64,000 bases of DNA from Ursus arctos (GCF_023065955.2 NW_026622952.1:35723813-35787812); one strand, 5' to 3'. Counted from the first letter of the stretch, positions 1-11,430 are shown. The notes: generated from the sequence alone by a model not told the origin. A program made the numbers and translations.

Positions 1-3000
1 CTCTTAACCAGAATAAAGAGACATATAAATAAAAATACATTAATAGTAGGGGACCTCAACACTCCACTATCAGAAATAGACAGAACACCCTGGCAAAAAC
101 TAAGCAAAGAATCAAAGGCTTTGAATGCCATACTCGATGAGTTGGACCTCATAGATATATATAGAACACTACACCCCAGAACCAAAGAATACTCATTCTA
201 TTCTAATGCCCATGGAACATTCTCGAGAATAGACCATGTTCTGGGACACAAAACAGGTCTCAACCAATACCAAAAGATTGAAATTATCCCCTGCATATTC
301 TCAGACCACAACGCTCTGAAATTGGAACTCAACCACAAGGAAAAATTTGGAAGAAACTCAAACACTTGGAGACTAAGAACCATCCTGCTCAGGAATGACT
401 CGATAAACCAGGAAATCAAAAATCAAATTAAACAATTTATGGAGACCAATGAGAATGAAAATACAACAGTCCAAAACCTATGGGATACTGCAAAGGCAGT
501 CCTAAGGGGGAAATACATAGCCATCCAAGCCTCACTCAAAAGAATAGAAAAATCTAAAATGCAGTTTTTATATTCTCACCTCAAGAAGCTGGAACAGCAA
601 CAGAGGGACAGGCCTAATCCACGCACGAGGAAGCAGTTGACCAAAATTAGAGCTGAAATCAATCAAGCAGAAACCAGAAGTACAGTAGAGCAGATCAACA
701 GGACTAGAAGCTGGTTCTTTGAGAGAATCAATAAAATTGACAGACCACTGGCAAGACTTATCGAAAAGAAAAGAGAAAGGACCCAGATTATTAAAATTAT
801 GAATGAAAAAGGAGAGGTCACGACGAGCACCATTGAAATTGGAAGGATTATTAGAAATTTTTATCAACAGCTATATGCCAATAAACTAAGCAATCTGGAA
901 GAGATGGAATCCTTCCTGGAAACCTATAAACTACCAAGATTGAAACCGGAAGAAATTGATTCCTTAAACAGGCCAATTAATTATGAAGAAATTGAGTCAG
1001 TGATAAACAACCTTCCAAATAACAAAACTCCAGGCCCGGACGGTTTTCCTGGGGAATTCTACCAAACATTCAAAGAAGAAATAATACCTATTCTCCTAAA
1101 GCTATTTCAAAAAATAGAAACAGAAGGAAAGCTACCAAACTCATTCTATGAGGCCAATATTACCTTGATCCCCAAACCAGGCAAAGACCCCATCAAAAAG
1201 GAGAATTACAGACCGATTTCCCTAATGAATATGGACGCCAAAATCCTCAACAAGATACTTGCTAATAGAATCCAACAGTACATTAAAAGGATTATCCATC
1301 ACGATCAAGTGGGATTCATACCTGGGATGCAAGCGTGGTTCAATATTCGCAAATCAATCAGCGTGATACATCATATCAACAAGAAAAGAGTCAGGAACCA
1401 TATGATCCTCTCAATCGATGCCGAAAAAGCATTTGACAAAATACAGCATCCTTTCCTGATTAAAACCCTTCAGAGTGTAGGAATAGAAGGTACATTCCTC
1501 AATCTCATAAAAGCCATCTATGAAAAGCCTACTGCAAATATTATTCTCAATGGGGAAAAGCTGGAAGCCTTTCCCTTAAGATCAGGAACTCGACAAGGAT
1601 GCCCACTCTCGCCACTATTATTCAACATAGTACTAGAAGTCCTTGCAACAGCAATCAGACGACAAAAAGGGATCAAAGGTATTCAAATTGGCAAAGAAGA
1701 AGTCAAAATGTCTCTCTTTGCAGATGACATGATACTCTATATGGAAAACCCAAAAGAAGCCACTCCCAAACTATTAGAAGTTATAGAGCAATTCAGTAAC
1801 GTGGCAGGATACAAAATAAATGCTCAGAAATCAGTTGCATTTCTATACATGAATAACGAGACCGAAGAAAGAGAAATTAGGGAATCCATCCCATTTACAA
1901 TAGCACCAAAAACCATACGTTACCTTGGAATTAACTTAACCAGAGACGTAAAGGACCTATATTCTAGAAACTATAAATCACTCTTAAAAGACATTGAGGA
2001 AGACATAAAAAGATGGAAAGATATTCCATGCTCATGGATCAGAAGAATTAACATAGTTAAAATGTCCATGCTACCCAGAGCAATCTACACTTTCAATGCT
2101 ATCCCGATCAAAATACCAAGGACATTTTTCAAAGAACTGGAACAAACAGTCCTTAAATTTGTATGGAAACAGAAAAGGCCCCGAATCTCCAAGGAACTGT
2201 TGAAAAGGAAAAACAAAGCTGGGGGCATCACAATGCCGGATTTCGAGCTGTACTACAAAGCTGTGATCACAAAGACAGCATGGTACTGGCACAAAAACAG
2301 ACACATAGACCAATGGAACAGAATAGAGAGCCCAGAAATGGACCCTCGGCTCTTTGGGCAACTAATATTTGATAAAGCAGGAAAAAACATCCGGTGGGAA
2401 AAAGACAGTCTCTTCAATAAATGGTGCTGGGAAAATTGGACAGCTACATGCAAGAGAATGAAACTTGACCACTATCTCACACCATACACAAAAATAAACT
2501 CCAAATGGATGAAAGACCTCGATGTGAGACAGGAATCCATCAAAATTCTAGAGGAGAACATAGGCAGCAACCTCTACGACATCGGCCAAAGCAACCTTTT
2601 TCATGACACATCCCCAAAGGCAAGAGAAACAAAAGATAAAATGAATTTATGGGACTTCATCAAGATTAAAAGTTTCTGCACATCCAAGGAAACAGTCAGA
2701 AAAACTAAGAGGCAGCCCACGGAATGGGAGAATATATTTGCAAATGACACTACAGATAAAGGACTGGTATCCAAGATCTACAAAGAACTTCTCAAACTCA
2801 ATACACGAGAAACAAATAAACAAATCAAAAAATGGGCAGAAGATATGAACAGACACTTTTCCAATGAAGACATACAAATGGCTAACAGACACATGAAAAA
2901 ATGTTCAAAATCATTAGCCATCAAGGAAATTCAAATCAAAACCACACTGAGATACCACCTTACGCCAGTAAGAATGGCAAAAATAGACAAGGCAAGAAAC

Positions 3001-3447
3001 AACAATTGTTGGAGAGGATGTGGAGAAAGGGGATCCCTCCTACATTGTTGGTGGGAATGCAAGTTGGTACAGCCACTCTGGAAAACAGTGTGGAGGTCCC
3101 TTAAAAAGTTAAAAATTGAGCTACCCTATGATCCAGCCATTGCACTACTGGGTATTTACCCCAAAGATACAGACGTAGTGAAGAGAAGGGCCATATGCAC
3201 CCCAATGTTCATAGCAGCAATGTCCACAATAGCTAAATCGTGGAAGGAGCCGAGATGCCCTTCAACAGATGACTGGATTAAGAAGTTGTGGTCCATATAT
3301 ACAATGGAATATTACTCAGCTATCAGAAAGAACGAGTTCTCAACATTTGCTACAACATGGACAGCACTGGAGGAGATAATGCTTAGTGAAATAAGTCAAG
3401 CAGAGAAAGACAACTATCATATGATTTCTCTCATCTATGGAACATAA
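1..3447 (+). CDS. L1 ORF2p, endonuclease/reverse transcriptase, N-terminus cut by window edge
   Basis: ORF2p nicks genomic DNA and reverse-transcribes its own RNA at the nick (target-primed reverse transcription), acting with ORF1p in a ribonucleoprotein. The frame is open from base 1 and corresponds to residues 128-1275 of the full copy at 57854-61681, so 1148 codons are visible without a stop or frameshift. It includes the endonuclease residues D145/N147 (GDLNT), D205 and D229/H230 (SDHN). The reverse transcriptase FADD motif has its first Asp at 1723-1725, equal to D702. The C-terminal CX3CX7HX4C motif is at about 3007-3060. There are roughly two dozen amino-acid differences from the other copy, about 98% identity. 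Initiation, ORF1 and activity cannot be judged from this window. Confidence 0.95.
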   Translation, partial: LLTRIKRHINKNTLIVGDLNTPLSEIDRTPWQKLSKESKALNAILDELDLIDIYRTLHPRTKEYSFYSNAHGTFSRIDHVLGHKTGLNQYQKIEIIPCIFSDHNALKLELNHKEKFGRNSNTWRLRTILLRNDSINQEIKNQIKQFMETNENENTTVQNLWDTAKAVLRGKYIAIQASLKRIEKSKMQFLYSHLKKLEQQQRDRPNPRTRKQLTKIRAEINQAETRSTVEQINRTRSWFFERINKIDRPLARLIEKKRERTQIIKIMNEKGEVTTSTIEIGRIIRNFYQQLYANKLSNLEEMESFLETYKLPRLKPEEIDSLNRPINYEEIESVINNLPNNKTPGPDGFPGEFYQTFKEEIIPILLKLFQKIETEGKLPNSFYEANITLIPKPGKDPIKKENYRPISLMNMDAKILNKILANRIQQYIKRIIHHDQVGFIPGMQAWFNIRKSISVIHHINKKRVRNHMILSIDAEKAFDKIQHPFLIKTLQSVGIEGTFLNLIKAIYEKPTANIILNGEKLEAFPLRSGTRQGCPLSPLLFNIVLEVLATAIRRQKGIKGIQIGKEEVKMSLFADDMILYMENPKEATPKLLEVIEQFSNVAGYKINAQKSVAFLYMNNETEEREIRESIPFTIAPKTIRYLGINLTRDVKDLYSRNYKSLLKDIEEDIKRWKDIPCSWIRRINIVKMSMLPRAIYTFNAIPIKIPRTFFKELEQTVLKFVWKQKRPRISKELLKRKNKAGGITMPDFELYYKAVITKTAWYWHKNRHIDQWNRIESPEMDPRLFGQLIFDKAGKNIRWEKDSLFNKWCWENWTATCKRMKLDHYLTPYTKINSKWMKDLDVRQESIKILEENIGSNLYDIGQSNLFHDTSPKARETKDKMNLWDFIKIKSFCTSKETVRKTKRQPTEWENIFANDTTDKGLVSKIYKELLKLNTRETNKQIKKWAEDMNRHFSNEDIQMANRHMKKCSKSLAIKEIQIKTTLRYHLTPVRMAKIDKARNNNCWRGCGERGSLLHCWWECKLVQPLWKTVWRSLKKLKIELPYDPAIALLGIYPKDTDVVKRRAICTPMFIAAMSTIAKSWKEPRCPSTDDWIKKLWSIYTMEYYSAIRKNEFSTFATTWTALEEIMLSEISQAEKDNYHMISLIYGT

Positions 3448-3737
3448 GAACTAGGATGATCGGTAGGGGAAGAAAGGGATAAAGAAAGGGGGGGTAATCA
3501 GAAGGGGGAATGAAACATGAGAGACTATGGACTATGAGAAACAAACTGAGGACTTCAGAGGGGAGGGGGGTGGGGGAATGGGATAGACCGGTGATGGGTA
3601 GTAAGGAGGGCACATATTGCATGGTGCACTGGGTGTTATACACAACTAATGAATCATCGAGCCTTACATCGGAAACCGGGGATGTACTGTATGGTGACTA
3701 ACATAATATAATAAAAAATCATTTAAAAAAAAAAAAA
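3448..3737 (+). other. L1 copy A 3'UTR and A tail
   Basis: Non-coding 3' end of the young L1. It carries purine-rich G runs (around 3470-3510 and 3558-3580), a feature of mammalian L1 3'UTRs that can form quadruplexes, and ends in a run of about 13 A. The same 3'UTR reappears in antisense at 8367 and 57559 and in sense, slightly diverged, at 13998-14278. Confidence 0.85.
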
Positions 3738-3744
3738 GAGAGCT

Positions 3745-3895
3745 GGACATCACACACTGCATTTAGAACCTCAGGCAAATTACTTTACCTGCATTTACGC
3801 CATGAAATATGGAAGAAAAAAAAAGAATCCACATCATAACACAGTGCGGGGCAGAGTAGAAGCACACGATAAATGTCGTTACTTTCACTTCGGCT
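3745..3895 (+). repeat. MIR-like ancient SINE remnant
   Basis: The order 'cctcaggcaaattactttacc', then an A-rich stretch, then 'acagtgcggggcagagtag...aaatgtcgttactt' follows the MIR layout (GCAAGTTACTTAACC ... CAGTGCCTGGCACATAGTA). It is strongly diverged. Confidence 0.45.
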
Positions 3896-4370
3896 TTATT
3901 TTTCTGTAAATTGGAAAGCAGTGGGAAAAAATGATGTGGAATTATTTTATACCAAGCTTACTCGAAAGATACTCCATTTTTTCTGGGCTTGAGGATTAAG
4001 AACTTGTCAAGAACAAAGTTAGTAGAAGAGATAATATCTTCCTTCAAGTCTGTATAAATCAACAAATCCTTAGTTAATGGTGGGTGAATTTAGATTCATC
4101 ATTTTTCTCAAGGAGCCCAGCTTCAGTTTTCTCAGAATAAAAAAGGCAAGGGCCTACTATGAACTCATTTGGAATAATGTGGATGTCCATGAGATTTATC
4201 TTTCTCTAATGATGTCTATCCTTCCATTGGTTTTGAATAGAAATGCTGCCTACCATGGTAGTTAGAAAATAACCAGGTAGAGCCCATTTCAGATCTTCCC
4301 CCAGACATTTAATTGTATCCTACCCAGGCTCAAGCCTTACTTCATTAATGTAAATAAAAATAGTTGAAAA
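3896..4370. other. No recognisable feature; A run at the end
   Basis: AT-rich sequence without a convincing gene or repeat. It ends in an A run (4370-4386) directly abutting the next L1 fragment. The small open frame here (4077-4265) has no support. Confidence 0.5.
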
Positions 4371-4385
4371 TAAAAAAAAAAAAAA

Positions 4386-5420
4386 AAGCTTCTGCACAGC
4401 AAAGGAAACAGTCAATAAAACTACAAGGCAACCTACAGAATGGGAGAAGATATTTGCAAATGATATATCAGATAAAGGGCTAGTATCCAAAATCTATAAA
4501 GAGCTTATTAAACTCAACACCCAAAAAACAAATAATCCAGTCAAGAAATGGGCAGAAGACATGAACAGACATTTCTCCAAAGAAGACATCCAAATGGCCA
4601 ACAGACACATGAAAAAATGCTCAACATCACTCGGCATCAGGGAAATTCAAATCAAAACCACAATGAGATACCACCTCACACCAGTCAGAATGGCTAAAAT
4701 TAACAAGACAGGAAACAACAAATGTTGCCAAGGATGCTGAGAAAGAGAAACTCTCTTACACTGTTGGTGGGAATGCAAGCTGGTACAGCCAATCTGGAAA
4801 ACAGTATGGAAGTTCCTCAAGAAGTTAAAAATGGAGCTGCCCTATGACCCAGCAATTGCACTACAAGGTATATACCCCAAAAATACAAATGTAGATCTGA
4901 AGGGGCACCTACACCTCAATGTTTATAGCAGCAATGTCCACAATAGCCAAGTTCATCAACAGAGTAATGGATAAAGAAGATGTGGCATATATAGTAGAAT
5001 ATTACTCAGCCAACAGGAAAGATGACTACTTACCATTTACATCAATGTGGATGGAACTGGAGGGTATTATGAGGAACGAAATAAGTCAATCAGAGAAAGA
5101 CAATTGTCATATGGTTTCACTCATGTGTGGAATATAAGAAACGGTACAGAGGATCATAGGGGAAGAGAGGAAAAATTGAATGGGAAGAACTCAGAGAAGG
5201 AGAAAAACCATGAGAGACTCTTAACTCTAGGAAACAAACTGAGGGTTGCTAGAGAGGAGGTGGGTGGGGGGTGAGGTAACTGGGTGATGGGCAATAAGGA
5301 GGGGACGTGATGTGATGAGCACTGTGTGCTATATGCAACTGATGAATTACTGAACACCACATCTGGAACTAATGATGTACTAGATGTTGGCTAACTGAAT
5401 CTAAGTTAAACAAACAAAAC
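4386..5420 (+). mobile_element. 5'-truncated L1 3' end, older subfamily
   Basis: The C-terminal ORF2 coding region and 3'UTR of an L1 related to, but clearly diverged from, the young copies. It starts at the segment encoding SFCTAKETV and passes through the region equivalent to the Cys motif. A TGA (4738-4740) interrupts the frame there, and small indels follow. The 3'UTR has 'actgggtgatgggcaataagg' and an 'ttaaacaaacaaaac' end rather than the young 3' end. It is a dead copy of about 1 kb. No clear target duplication was seen. Confidence 0.85.
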
Positions 5421-7330
5421 TTTGTCAGTGCTAAGGAGTAGATGACCTAATATAAGACCCTTGGTAGCAGGTGACATTAATATGATTTTGGATATGCAAA
5501 GGTAAAGTCTAAACTGAGATGGGTATGCAAGTCTAAACTGCTCTGTATGACAAAGAATAAAAATATAATTTCCTTGGAGAGTCTGAAGGAAAAAAGCCCA
5601 AGAAATAAAAACTGGGGCTCCACGAAAGTGGGAAAGATAAGGAGAACCATGCTACAGTGGAGGAGGCAAGAGTTGGAGAATAAGATGTCTGGTAAGAACA
5701 TGGCAAGAGAAGGCACAGAGTCCATCCACGGAGGCTGAGAGAGAGAGAGAGAGAGAGGGAGCAAGTTCAGTGAGAACAAGAACTCAGAGCCAGGCTGTGA
5801 ATCTTGGGAACTTGAACCCAATTTTACTCAAAAAGTGACAATAACTGTCATATCTCAGGAATGAAAGCAGCAATGTATAAATACAACCTTCATTATCCTC
5901 CTTTCCACCTTTTAAGAAACTGATGGAAATAAATAATCAAGGTGTCCTCTTTGAAAAAAAAACCAAACCCACAATTTGATGTGAACAGTGACCCCTGGGG
6001 TCATGCAGCGAAAGGTGGGAGGCAGTGCAGCAATGTCCATAACAGAAAGTAGACTTCCAACTCGGCTAAATGCTTCCATTATCGGAGAGGATGCAGATGT
6101 GGATGTCCCACCGCTAACACAAAGTCAAGTGCTGGAGTCTTACTCAATTTTAGACTAGGCTATTCCTATTAGGAAACGATTTAATAAGATATTCTATTGT
6201 TTTGGACAGGACATCAATTAGTCTTAATTTGACGTTGAATTACATTGACATTCAATTACCCTTAATTAAAAAATAATAAATTTGAAAGTACTGTTTTAAT
6301 TCTTTGTTATGAACATGTCTACAACAAAATACACAGGCGAGCAAAGAGTAATTCTATTTAAATCAGTGGGTTTTTTCCGCACTTGGGAAACAGCACAGAA
6401 CAGTGATCCTTTTATGACCACACCTAGCATTTAGATAGGAAGCTATCTTGTAATCTTGAAGTAAGGTCGACGTGACCACTGTGACCCACCAAAGTCCAGC
6501 CATCCTGAATTGGAGGACACTCAAAAAATGTTCCTGCAAGTTCTACAGTCCTATCTACATGAAGAAATAAATGGCCTCGGGTGAAAACAAGAATTGCTGA
6601 AAGCATCTGTCATTCTGAAACATGGCGTTCTCTCCCATCTATTTCTTATAACAACAGAGCAAAGCAGAAATCAAGCAGCAAAAACATAGTTCAAATGCTG
6701 CAGCCAACTATTTTTTTTTCACATTCTGCCCACACCTTAAATAAACATGAAACATTATAACTAGCTGCAGTCAGATACTACAGGAAACAGCAAGGCCAGA
6801 AGAAAAACCTCAAACATCCGGCCTTCATCTTTCTTCCACATGAAATCTACTTTGCTTCATGACTAAAAATATTGCCTTACAAAAAGTTAAAATCAGACAT
6901 GATGTCATAGAATGACCAGGTCCACACTATCTTTCTCAAAATTAATATTTTTCTGAAAAGCACACAACTCGCAGATCGGAAAAAATTATGTTTTATCAGA
7001 GGCAACCAAAACTAAAAATTCTGTTTGTATCACTAGGCCAGGAACAAGACACGGACAAGGTGCAATATGAGTGTACAGTCCTTTGAATATTTTCTTAAAT
7101 GCCTGTTAGCTATATGTGGTAATAACTATAGTGGAGCTAGGTCAGGGTTATTTATACAGCTTTGTTGGAACCTAACATCTCTTTTGTTGTCTAGAGCAAC
7201 AACCTCAGGAGAAAACAAAAGAATCCTGGTGAGCAGAACATCAGCAGCAAAGAGTGCACATTTTCCCTCCTGCATCAGTAGGAAGCAAATGAATGGGACC
7301 TCTGACCTGGAACCAACTAGCCCTGCACTT
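5421..7330. other. No recognisable gene; short GA microsatellite
   Basis: About 1.9 kb of AT-rich sequence with no supported gene. A GA dinucleotide run occupies about 5738-5757. I saw no repeat family that I could name, and the open frames are short and without recognisable domains. Confidence 0.5.
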
Positions 7331-7340
7331 AAAATGGCAG

Positions 7341-7509
7341 CTTGGGGGACGCCTGGGTGGCTCAGTCAGTTAAACCTCTGCCTCCAGCTCAGGTCATGAT
7401 CTCAGCGCCCTGGGATCCAGCCCCACACTGGGCTCCTTGCACAGTGGGGAGTCTGCTCCTTCCTCTCCCCCTGCTCATGTGCTTTCTCTCTCTCAAATAA
7501 ATAAAATCT

Positions 7510-7546
<37 letters not shown>

Positions 7547-7573
7547 ACAGATAGATAGATAGATAAATAAAGT
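7341..7573 (+). mobile_element. Can-SINE (tRNA-derived SINE)
   Basis: The tRNA-like head starts 'cttgggggacgcctgggtgg', followed by a CT-rich body and an AAATAAATAAAATCTT tail that has expanded into (AAAT)n and (GATA)n. It is flanked by the 10-bp duplication aaaatggcag at 7331-7340 and 7574-7583. Confidence 0.93.
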
Positions 7574-7807
7574 AAAATGGCAGTCCGGGGCAAAATGAGA
7601 TGTTTGCTGTCAGTCTGTTTTCTGAGCTGCATGTGCTGAGAGATTTTCGTTCTGTTTTGCAACTGAATAAAAAGACATTGAACCAAACTGCCTATGGAGC
7701 CCAACCTTGTGTATTAATATCAATTCTGACTTTTGCATCCCAATCTCACAAGTCTTTTATCTTTGCAATTCCAATAATTTTACTTTTAGTCTACCTCAAT
7801 GATTCTT

Positions 7808-7821
7808 TTTTTTTAAAGATT

Positions 7822-7864
<43 letters not shown>

Positions 7865-7993
7865 TTTGACAGAGCGAGCACCAGCGGCGGGAGAGGGAGA
7901 AGCAGGCAGCCCGATGGGACCTCCATCCCAGGATCCTGGGATCCTGACCTGAACTGAAGGCAGACGCTTCACGACTGAGCCACCCAGGCGCCC
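7808..7993 (-). mobile_element. Can-SINE, antisense
   Basis: On the + strand it reads tail first: AAAGATTTTATTTATTT with an expanded (TTTA)n, then the GA-rich body, then the head 'gagccacccaggcgcccc'. The flanks at 7791-7807 and 7994-8010 match over 17 bp with two differences, giving the target duplication. Confidence 0.93.
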
Positions 7994-8044
7994 CTACATC
8001 AGTGATTCTTATTAATGTCCCCACTCTGATACTGAATAATGACC

Positions 8045-8232
8045 AGAATGACAACAGCCACCTCTTAATAAGTGCTCATTACATGCCAGGCCTTAGGCTG
8101 AACCTATTTCATACATCAACTCTTCGTAATTGGAACAACCCTATGTAGTAAATATTATTATTCTCAGTTTATAGATGAAGAAACCGAGGCTCTGAGAGAT
8201 TAGAGAACCTGTCCAAAGCCACAAAGCTAAGG
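8045..8232 (-). repeat. MIR, antisense
   Basis: Contains 'agatgaagaaaccgaggctc' followed by 'tgtccaaagccacaaagcta', the reverse complement of the MIR core (TAGCTGTGTGACCTTGGGCA ... CTCAGTTTCCTCATCTGTAA). Ancient mammalian SINE. Confidence 0.75.
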
Positions 8233-8366
8233 GGGTGGGGGGGGGGGTAGAGGGAATGCTCACCCACGTCTTTCTGGGCTGCTTCTTCACTACTTCTTCC
8301 ACCACCAACGTATCAAACCGAAACTCCTCCCTTCTTTCCTACAGTCAGCTATTCTTCCACCCTTCT

Positions 8367-8925
8367 TTTTTTTTTTTTATTAATAATGATTTTTTATTAT
8401 ATTATGTTAGTCACCATACAGTACATCCCCGGTTTTCGATGTAAGGCTCGATGATTCATTAGTTGTGTATAACACCCAGTGCACCATGCAATATGTGCCC
8501 TCCTTACTACCCATCACCGGTCTATCCCATTCCCCCACCCCCCTCCCCTCTGTAGCCCTCAGTTTGTTTCTCAGAGTCCATAGTCTCTCATGTTTCATTC
8601 CCCCTTCTGATTACCCCCCCTTTCTTTATCCCTTTCTTCCCCTACTGATCATTCTAGTTCTTATGTTCCATAGATGAGAGAAATCATATGATAGCTGTCT
8701 TTCTCTGCTTGACTTATTTCACTAAGCATTATCTCCTCCAGTGCCGTCGATGTTGTAGCAAATGTTGAGAACTCATTCTGATTGCTGAGTAATATATGCA
8801 CCCCAATGTTCATAGCAGCAATGTCCACAATAGCTAAATCGTGGAAGGAGCCGAGATGCCCTGCAACAGATGACTGGATTAAGAAGTTGTGGTCCATATA
8901 TACAACGGAATATTACTCAGCAATC
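8367..8925 (-). mobile_element. Young L1, 5'-inverted (twin-primed) and truncated
   Basis: 8367 to about 8795 is the antisense L1 3' end (A tail, 3'UTR and last ORF2 codons), nearly identical to the complete L1 at 57559. At about 8786-8797 the sequence switches strand, so 8798-8924 is ORF2 sequence in + orientation. The two parts overlap slightly in L1 coordinates and so end in a short inverted repeat (attgctgagtaat / attactcagcaat). A perfect 13-bp duplication, cttccacccttct, flanks the whole at 8354-8366 and 8926-8938. One insertion event with 5' inversion explains it. Confidence 0.93.
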
Positions 8926-8967
8926 CTTCCACCCTTCTACCTGGCTCCCACTGACACTGCTCTGAAG

Positions 8968-9175
8968 TCAGTAGTCATCATTCATTTCACAAATGTTTTA
9001 CTGGGTGTTCATCTTAGCACTCCATCCAGGCATTCATACGTACTGAGAGTTGAGAGCCTACTGCGTGGTGGGTACTGTTGTAGGTGCTGAGGGTACATCG
9101 GTGAACAACACAGACCAAAACTCCAGCCTGGTGGAGCTTACATGCCAGAAGGGGCCGAAAGACAATAAACGAGAA
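8968..9175 (+). repeat. L2 3' end
   Basis: The order 'ttcatttcacaaatgtttta', 'gtactgttgtaggtgctgag', 'gtgaacaacacagac', 'tggtggagcttacatgccag', 'gacaataaac' matches the conserved L2 3' terminus. Ancient, inactive. Confidence 0.75.
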
Positions 9176-9453
9176 CAAGCCGCGAACCACCTGTGCTGGT
9201 CCTGCCTGAAGTGAGGTGCAAAGAACCATCTCCCGGTGCAGAAAAGCAAAGTCTGGGCACACCATAAAAAACCAGGCAGCCGAATCTCTGCTGTAGACCT
9301 GCTGCCTTTTGGCGACAGGATAGAAAAAGCTACTCCCAAAGCTTTCCAGGCGGCCCACAAGCCCCTCCCACCTTAAACGTCCCGGACTGGCCGAGCCACT
9401 GTTACCCAGGAAACGTCTGGGCAGGAAGTAGGGCTGCGAGGGCTGTACCATGA

Positions 9454-9472
9454 TGCATCCTGGGAGTTGTGG
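9454..9472 (-). promoter_or_regulatory. ZNF143/THAP11 (SBS)-like motif
   Basis: On the - strand the site reads accacaactcccaggatgc, close to the known SBS consensus ACTACAACTCCCAGCATGC, with two or three differences. It lies 14 bp from the NRF1-like site. Confidence 0.5.
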
Positions 9473-9485
9473 TCCGTGCTCAGAA

Positions 9486-9497
9486 CGCGCAGGCGCA
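9486..9497 (+). promoter_or_regulatory. NRF1-like motif
   Basis: CGCGCAGGCGCA fits the NRF1 palindromic pattern (YGCGCAYGCGCR) apart from one central base. CpG-rich, and flanked on both sides by SBS-like motifs. Confidence 0.45.
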
Positions 9498-9556
9498 GGG
9501 GTGGAGGCGGGTGGGGGGGGGGGGTGCGAGGGGCGGGCACCCAGGAGCAGAGCCCT

Positions 9557-9571
9557 ACGGGGATTGTAGTT
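9557..9571 (-). promoter_or_regulatory. Second SBS-like half motif
   Basis: The - strand reads aactacaatccccgt, matching the ACTACAAYTCC half of the ZNF143/THAP11 motif. Confidence 0.35.
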
Positions 9572-9813
9572 TTTTATGAATTACACACATTAGGTCGCGT
9601 CAGAAAATCAGACGGTGCGGTTGGAAGACTTCTCATTTCAGAGGGTAAAGGTACCCTGCACGAATACCTGTGGGACAGGGAGACTTAGTTTGGAACGCTG
9701 TGGGTCGTCCTCCGTTCAGCTGGAGATCTGAGATGGATTGAGATAGCCCCCAAGTGGAGAGAATGGGACGAAGACAAGCCCCATAATGTATTTGCAAACG
9801 GGAATATGGAACG

Positions 9814-10005
9814 ATGAGAAAATACAGTGGAATCAAGGAAGCCGCCCCAAAGACTCAGAGAAAGTACAGACCTCAGTATTCACTTCATGAATCAGAAGAA
9901 CGTTTTTCAGAAATTTTGGCCTCTTCAAAAAGGATACAAAAAAATTATGACATGCAGGCTAATGAAAGTATGGCAGTCTGGAAGAATATGCAGCAAAATG
10001 TTAAG
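9814..10005 (+). other. Unidentified short reading frame downstream of promoter-like patch
   Basis: I do not recognise this frame. From the ATG at 9814 about 64 codons have protein-like composition (charged, with Lys, Glu, Gln and Ser, and an amphipathic stretch around SEERFSEILASSKRIQ). After 10005 it becomes Phe-rich low-complexity sequence read from a T run. A weak donor-like aaat|gttaag lies near 9998. It could be a 5' coding exon of a gene driven from 9.5 kb, a decayed retrocopy, or chance. No functional claim is made. Confidence 0.25.
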
Positions 10006-10267
10006 ATTATTTTTCTTTGGGATTACTTTTTTTTTTTACACTTTTATGTGTTTTCTGAATCGTTCACAAGGGCTAAGTATTCCTTTCTGATAAAAGATGC
10101 CTCAAATATGGAAAAAAAAGTATACAGAACAATTTTTTAAATATCCTAGTATCCTTCCTTCCTCCTTCCCTTCTTTCCTCCCTCTGTATTTCCTTTTTCT
10201 AAGAGGAAAAAAAATATAGGAAAAAAAAACTTTACAAACAGATGCCCTCATGTAGCCCTTTCTCCTA

Positions 10268-10330
10268 TGCACAGAAATACACACACGTACACACACACTC
10301 AGACACATATGCACACACATACATTCTGCA
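10268..10330 (+). repeat. CA-rich simple repeat
   Basis: Interrupted (CA)n/(ACAT)n tract. The ORFs crossing it on both strands are repeat artefacts. Confidence 0.7.
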
Positions 10331-10339
10331 AAGTATGTA

Positions 10340-10960
10340 TGTGTCTCTGTGTATACATATAAATGTTTGTGTATTATGTTTTTCAGATAATGGTGTCATA
10401 CTTACGTATGTGTCATTCTGTAATTGGTTTTTCTCACTACTCTGCATTCTGTTTTTGAGATTTATCAAACACAATACGTGTAGTTCTAAATAATTCATTT
10501 TAACTTCTATACACCATTGCATTATATGACAACAGCACAATTTAATTATCTAATCTAGTAAGGAATATTTACTGTTTTAAATATTTTGCTCCTACAAACA
10601 ATATTGTTATGTACATTCTTAAACAGATGCATGAGTTTCTCTAAGGCATTTACGTGTGACTGAAGTTGCCAGGTCTTGGTATTGTACCTATTTTCAGCTT
10701 CACAAGATGCTGCCAGATTGCTTTACAAAGTAGTTGAACCTCTTTTCACTCTATCAAAATTGATTGTGAATTCCCCGTGACTCACATTCTTGCCATCACT
10801 GAGTGTTGCCATAACTTCCTCATTGTTAGCTTCATTGACTTAAAATAGTATCTATTATTTTAACGTACATTTACTTGACTTTGTCAGAATTTTTAAATTT
10901 TGAAAACGGGACTTTTCTACAAGAAACATGTATATTTATATAGTAAGATAATTTATTTTA
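10340..10960 (-). repeat. Ancient L1 (L1M/HAL1-like) fragment, antisense
   Basis: Diverged antisense ORF2 3' region: 'tacaccattgcattatatga' followed by 'gctcctacaaacaatattgt', 'ccagattgctttacaaagta' and 'cattcttgccatcact'. These match the layout 'attccattgtatgga', 'gctgctataaacattg', 'gttttccagagtggct', 'ccacatcctctccaac' seen in younger antisense L1s. No frame survives. Confidence 0.55.
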
Positions 10961-11430
10961 GATTAAGATTGCATTGTGATAGTGGAGTCTTTTTCTCTGT
11001 ATTCTAAGTTTTATGTACTATTGTACATTACTTGTATATTTTAGTTATTTTTAATGTTATTATACTATTTGCTATCTTTCTTTAATGTCAAGGACTAAGC
11101 AACGCTTCCTTGCTAATGTAGAGAACAGTATATTTCTAATGAGTTCTGCCTAAGGCTGCTTACATTTTTAGCTATTATGGCAACAGACGGTATTGTGTAT
11201 TATGTACCCTGTACTCAGAGTACGTGTACATATTGAACCTGCAGGCCGCAGAAAGCCACCCACATTTTTCTCCTGAAAGGCTTCCCACCAGAAACTAGCT
11301 TTTCCTACTTCTGTTTACTTTCCGCATTTCTGATTATTTGGCCTAGATCTTTTGGCTTTGCCCATTTCCGTCTAAATCAGTTCATTCTTTCTCTTATTTT
11401 TTTTTTCAGGCATTGACTCCATACCTTGCT
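10961..11430. other. No recognisable feature
   Basis: AT-rich sequence separating two ancient L1 segments. No gene or named repeat was seen. Confidence 0.5.

Larger units (their letters stand above)
1..3737 (+). mobile_element. Young L1 retrotransposon, copy A (5' part outside window)
   Basis: Non-LTR retrotransposon of the L1 clade. The window opens inside ORF2, so the 5'UTR, ORF1 and first 127 ORF2 codons are not visible. ORF2 ends at 3447. A 3'UTR of about 290 bp follows, with the G-rich polypurine stretch typical of L1 (about 3455-3560) and an A tail ending near 3737. The element is nearly identical to the complete - strand L1 at 57559-63947, so the two belong to one recent subfamily. 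A target-site duplication cannot be assessed because the 5' flank lies outside the window. Confidence 0.95.
9340..9600. promoter_or_regulatory. GC-rich promoter-like patch
   Basis: A local rise in GC and CpG in an otherwise AT-rich neighbourhood, without a TATA box. It carries two ZNF143/THAP11-type motifs around a NRF1-type motif and a G run at 9512-9522. That arrangement is typical of TATA-less housekeeping and bidirectional promoters. A possible splice donor (agagg|gtaaag, GT at 9645-9646) lies just downstream on the + strand. Promoter function is inference; a decayed promoter or retrocopied 5' end is possible. Confidence 0.45.

Noticed and set aside
7341..7573. tRNA-like sequences in the SINE heads
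   Set aside because: All such hits in the window belong to Can-SINEs, with A-rich tails and target duplications. None folds as a convincing intact tRNA gene by eye.
9014..9451. 145-codon - strand frame upstream of the promoter-like patch
   Set aside because: Its C-terminal half is antisense to an L2 repeat and the rest has no recognisable domain, so it does not support a divergent gene by itself.
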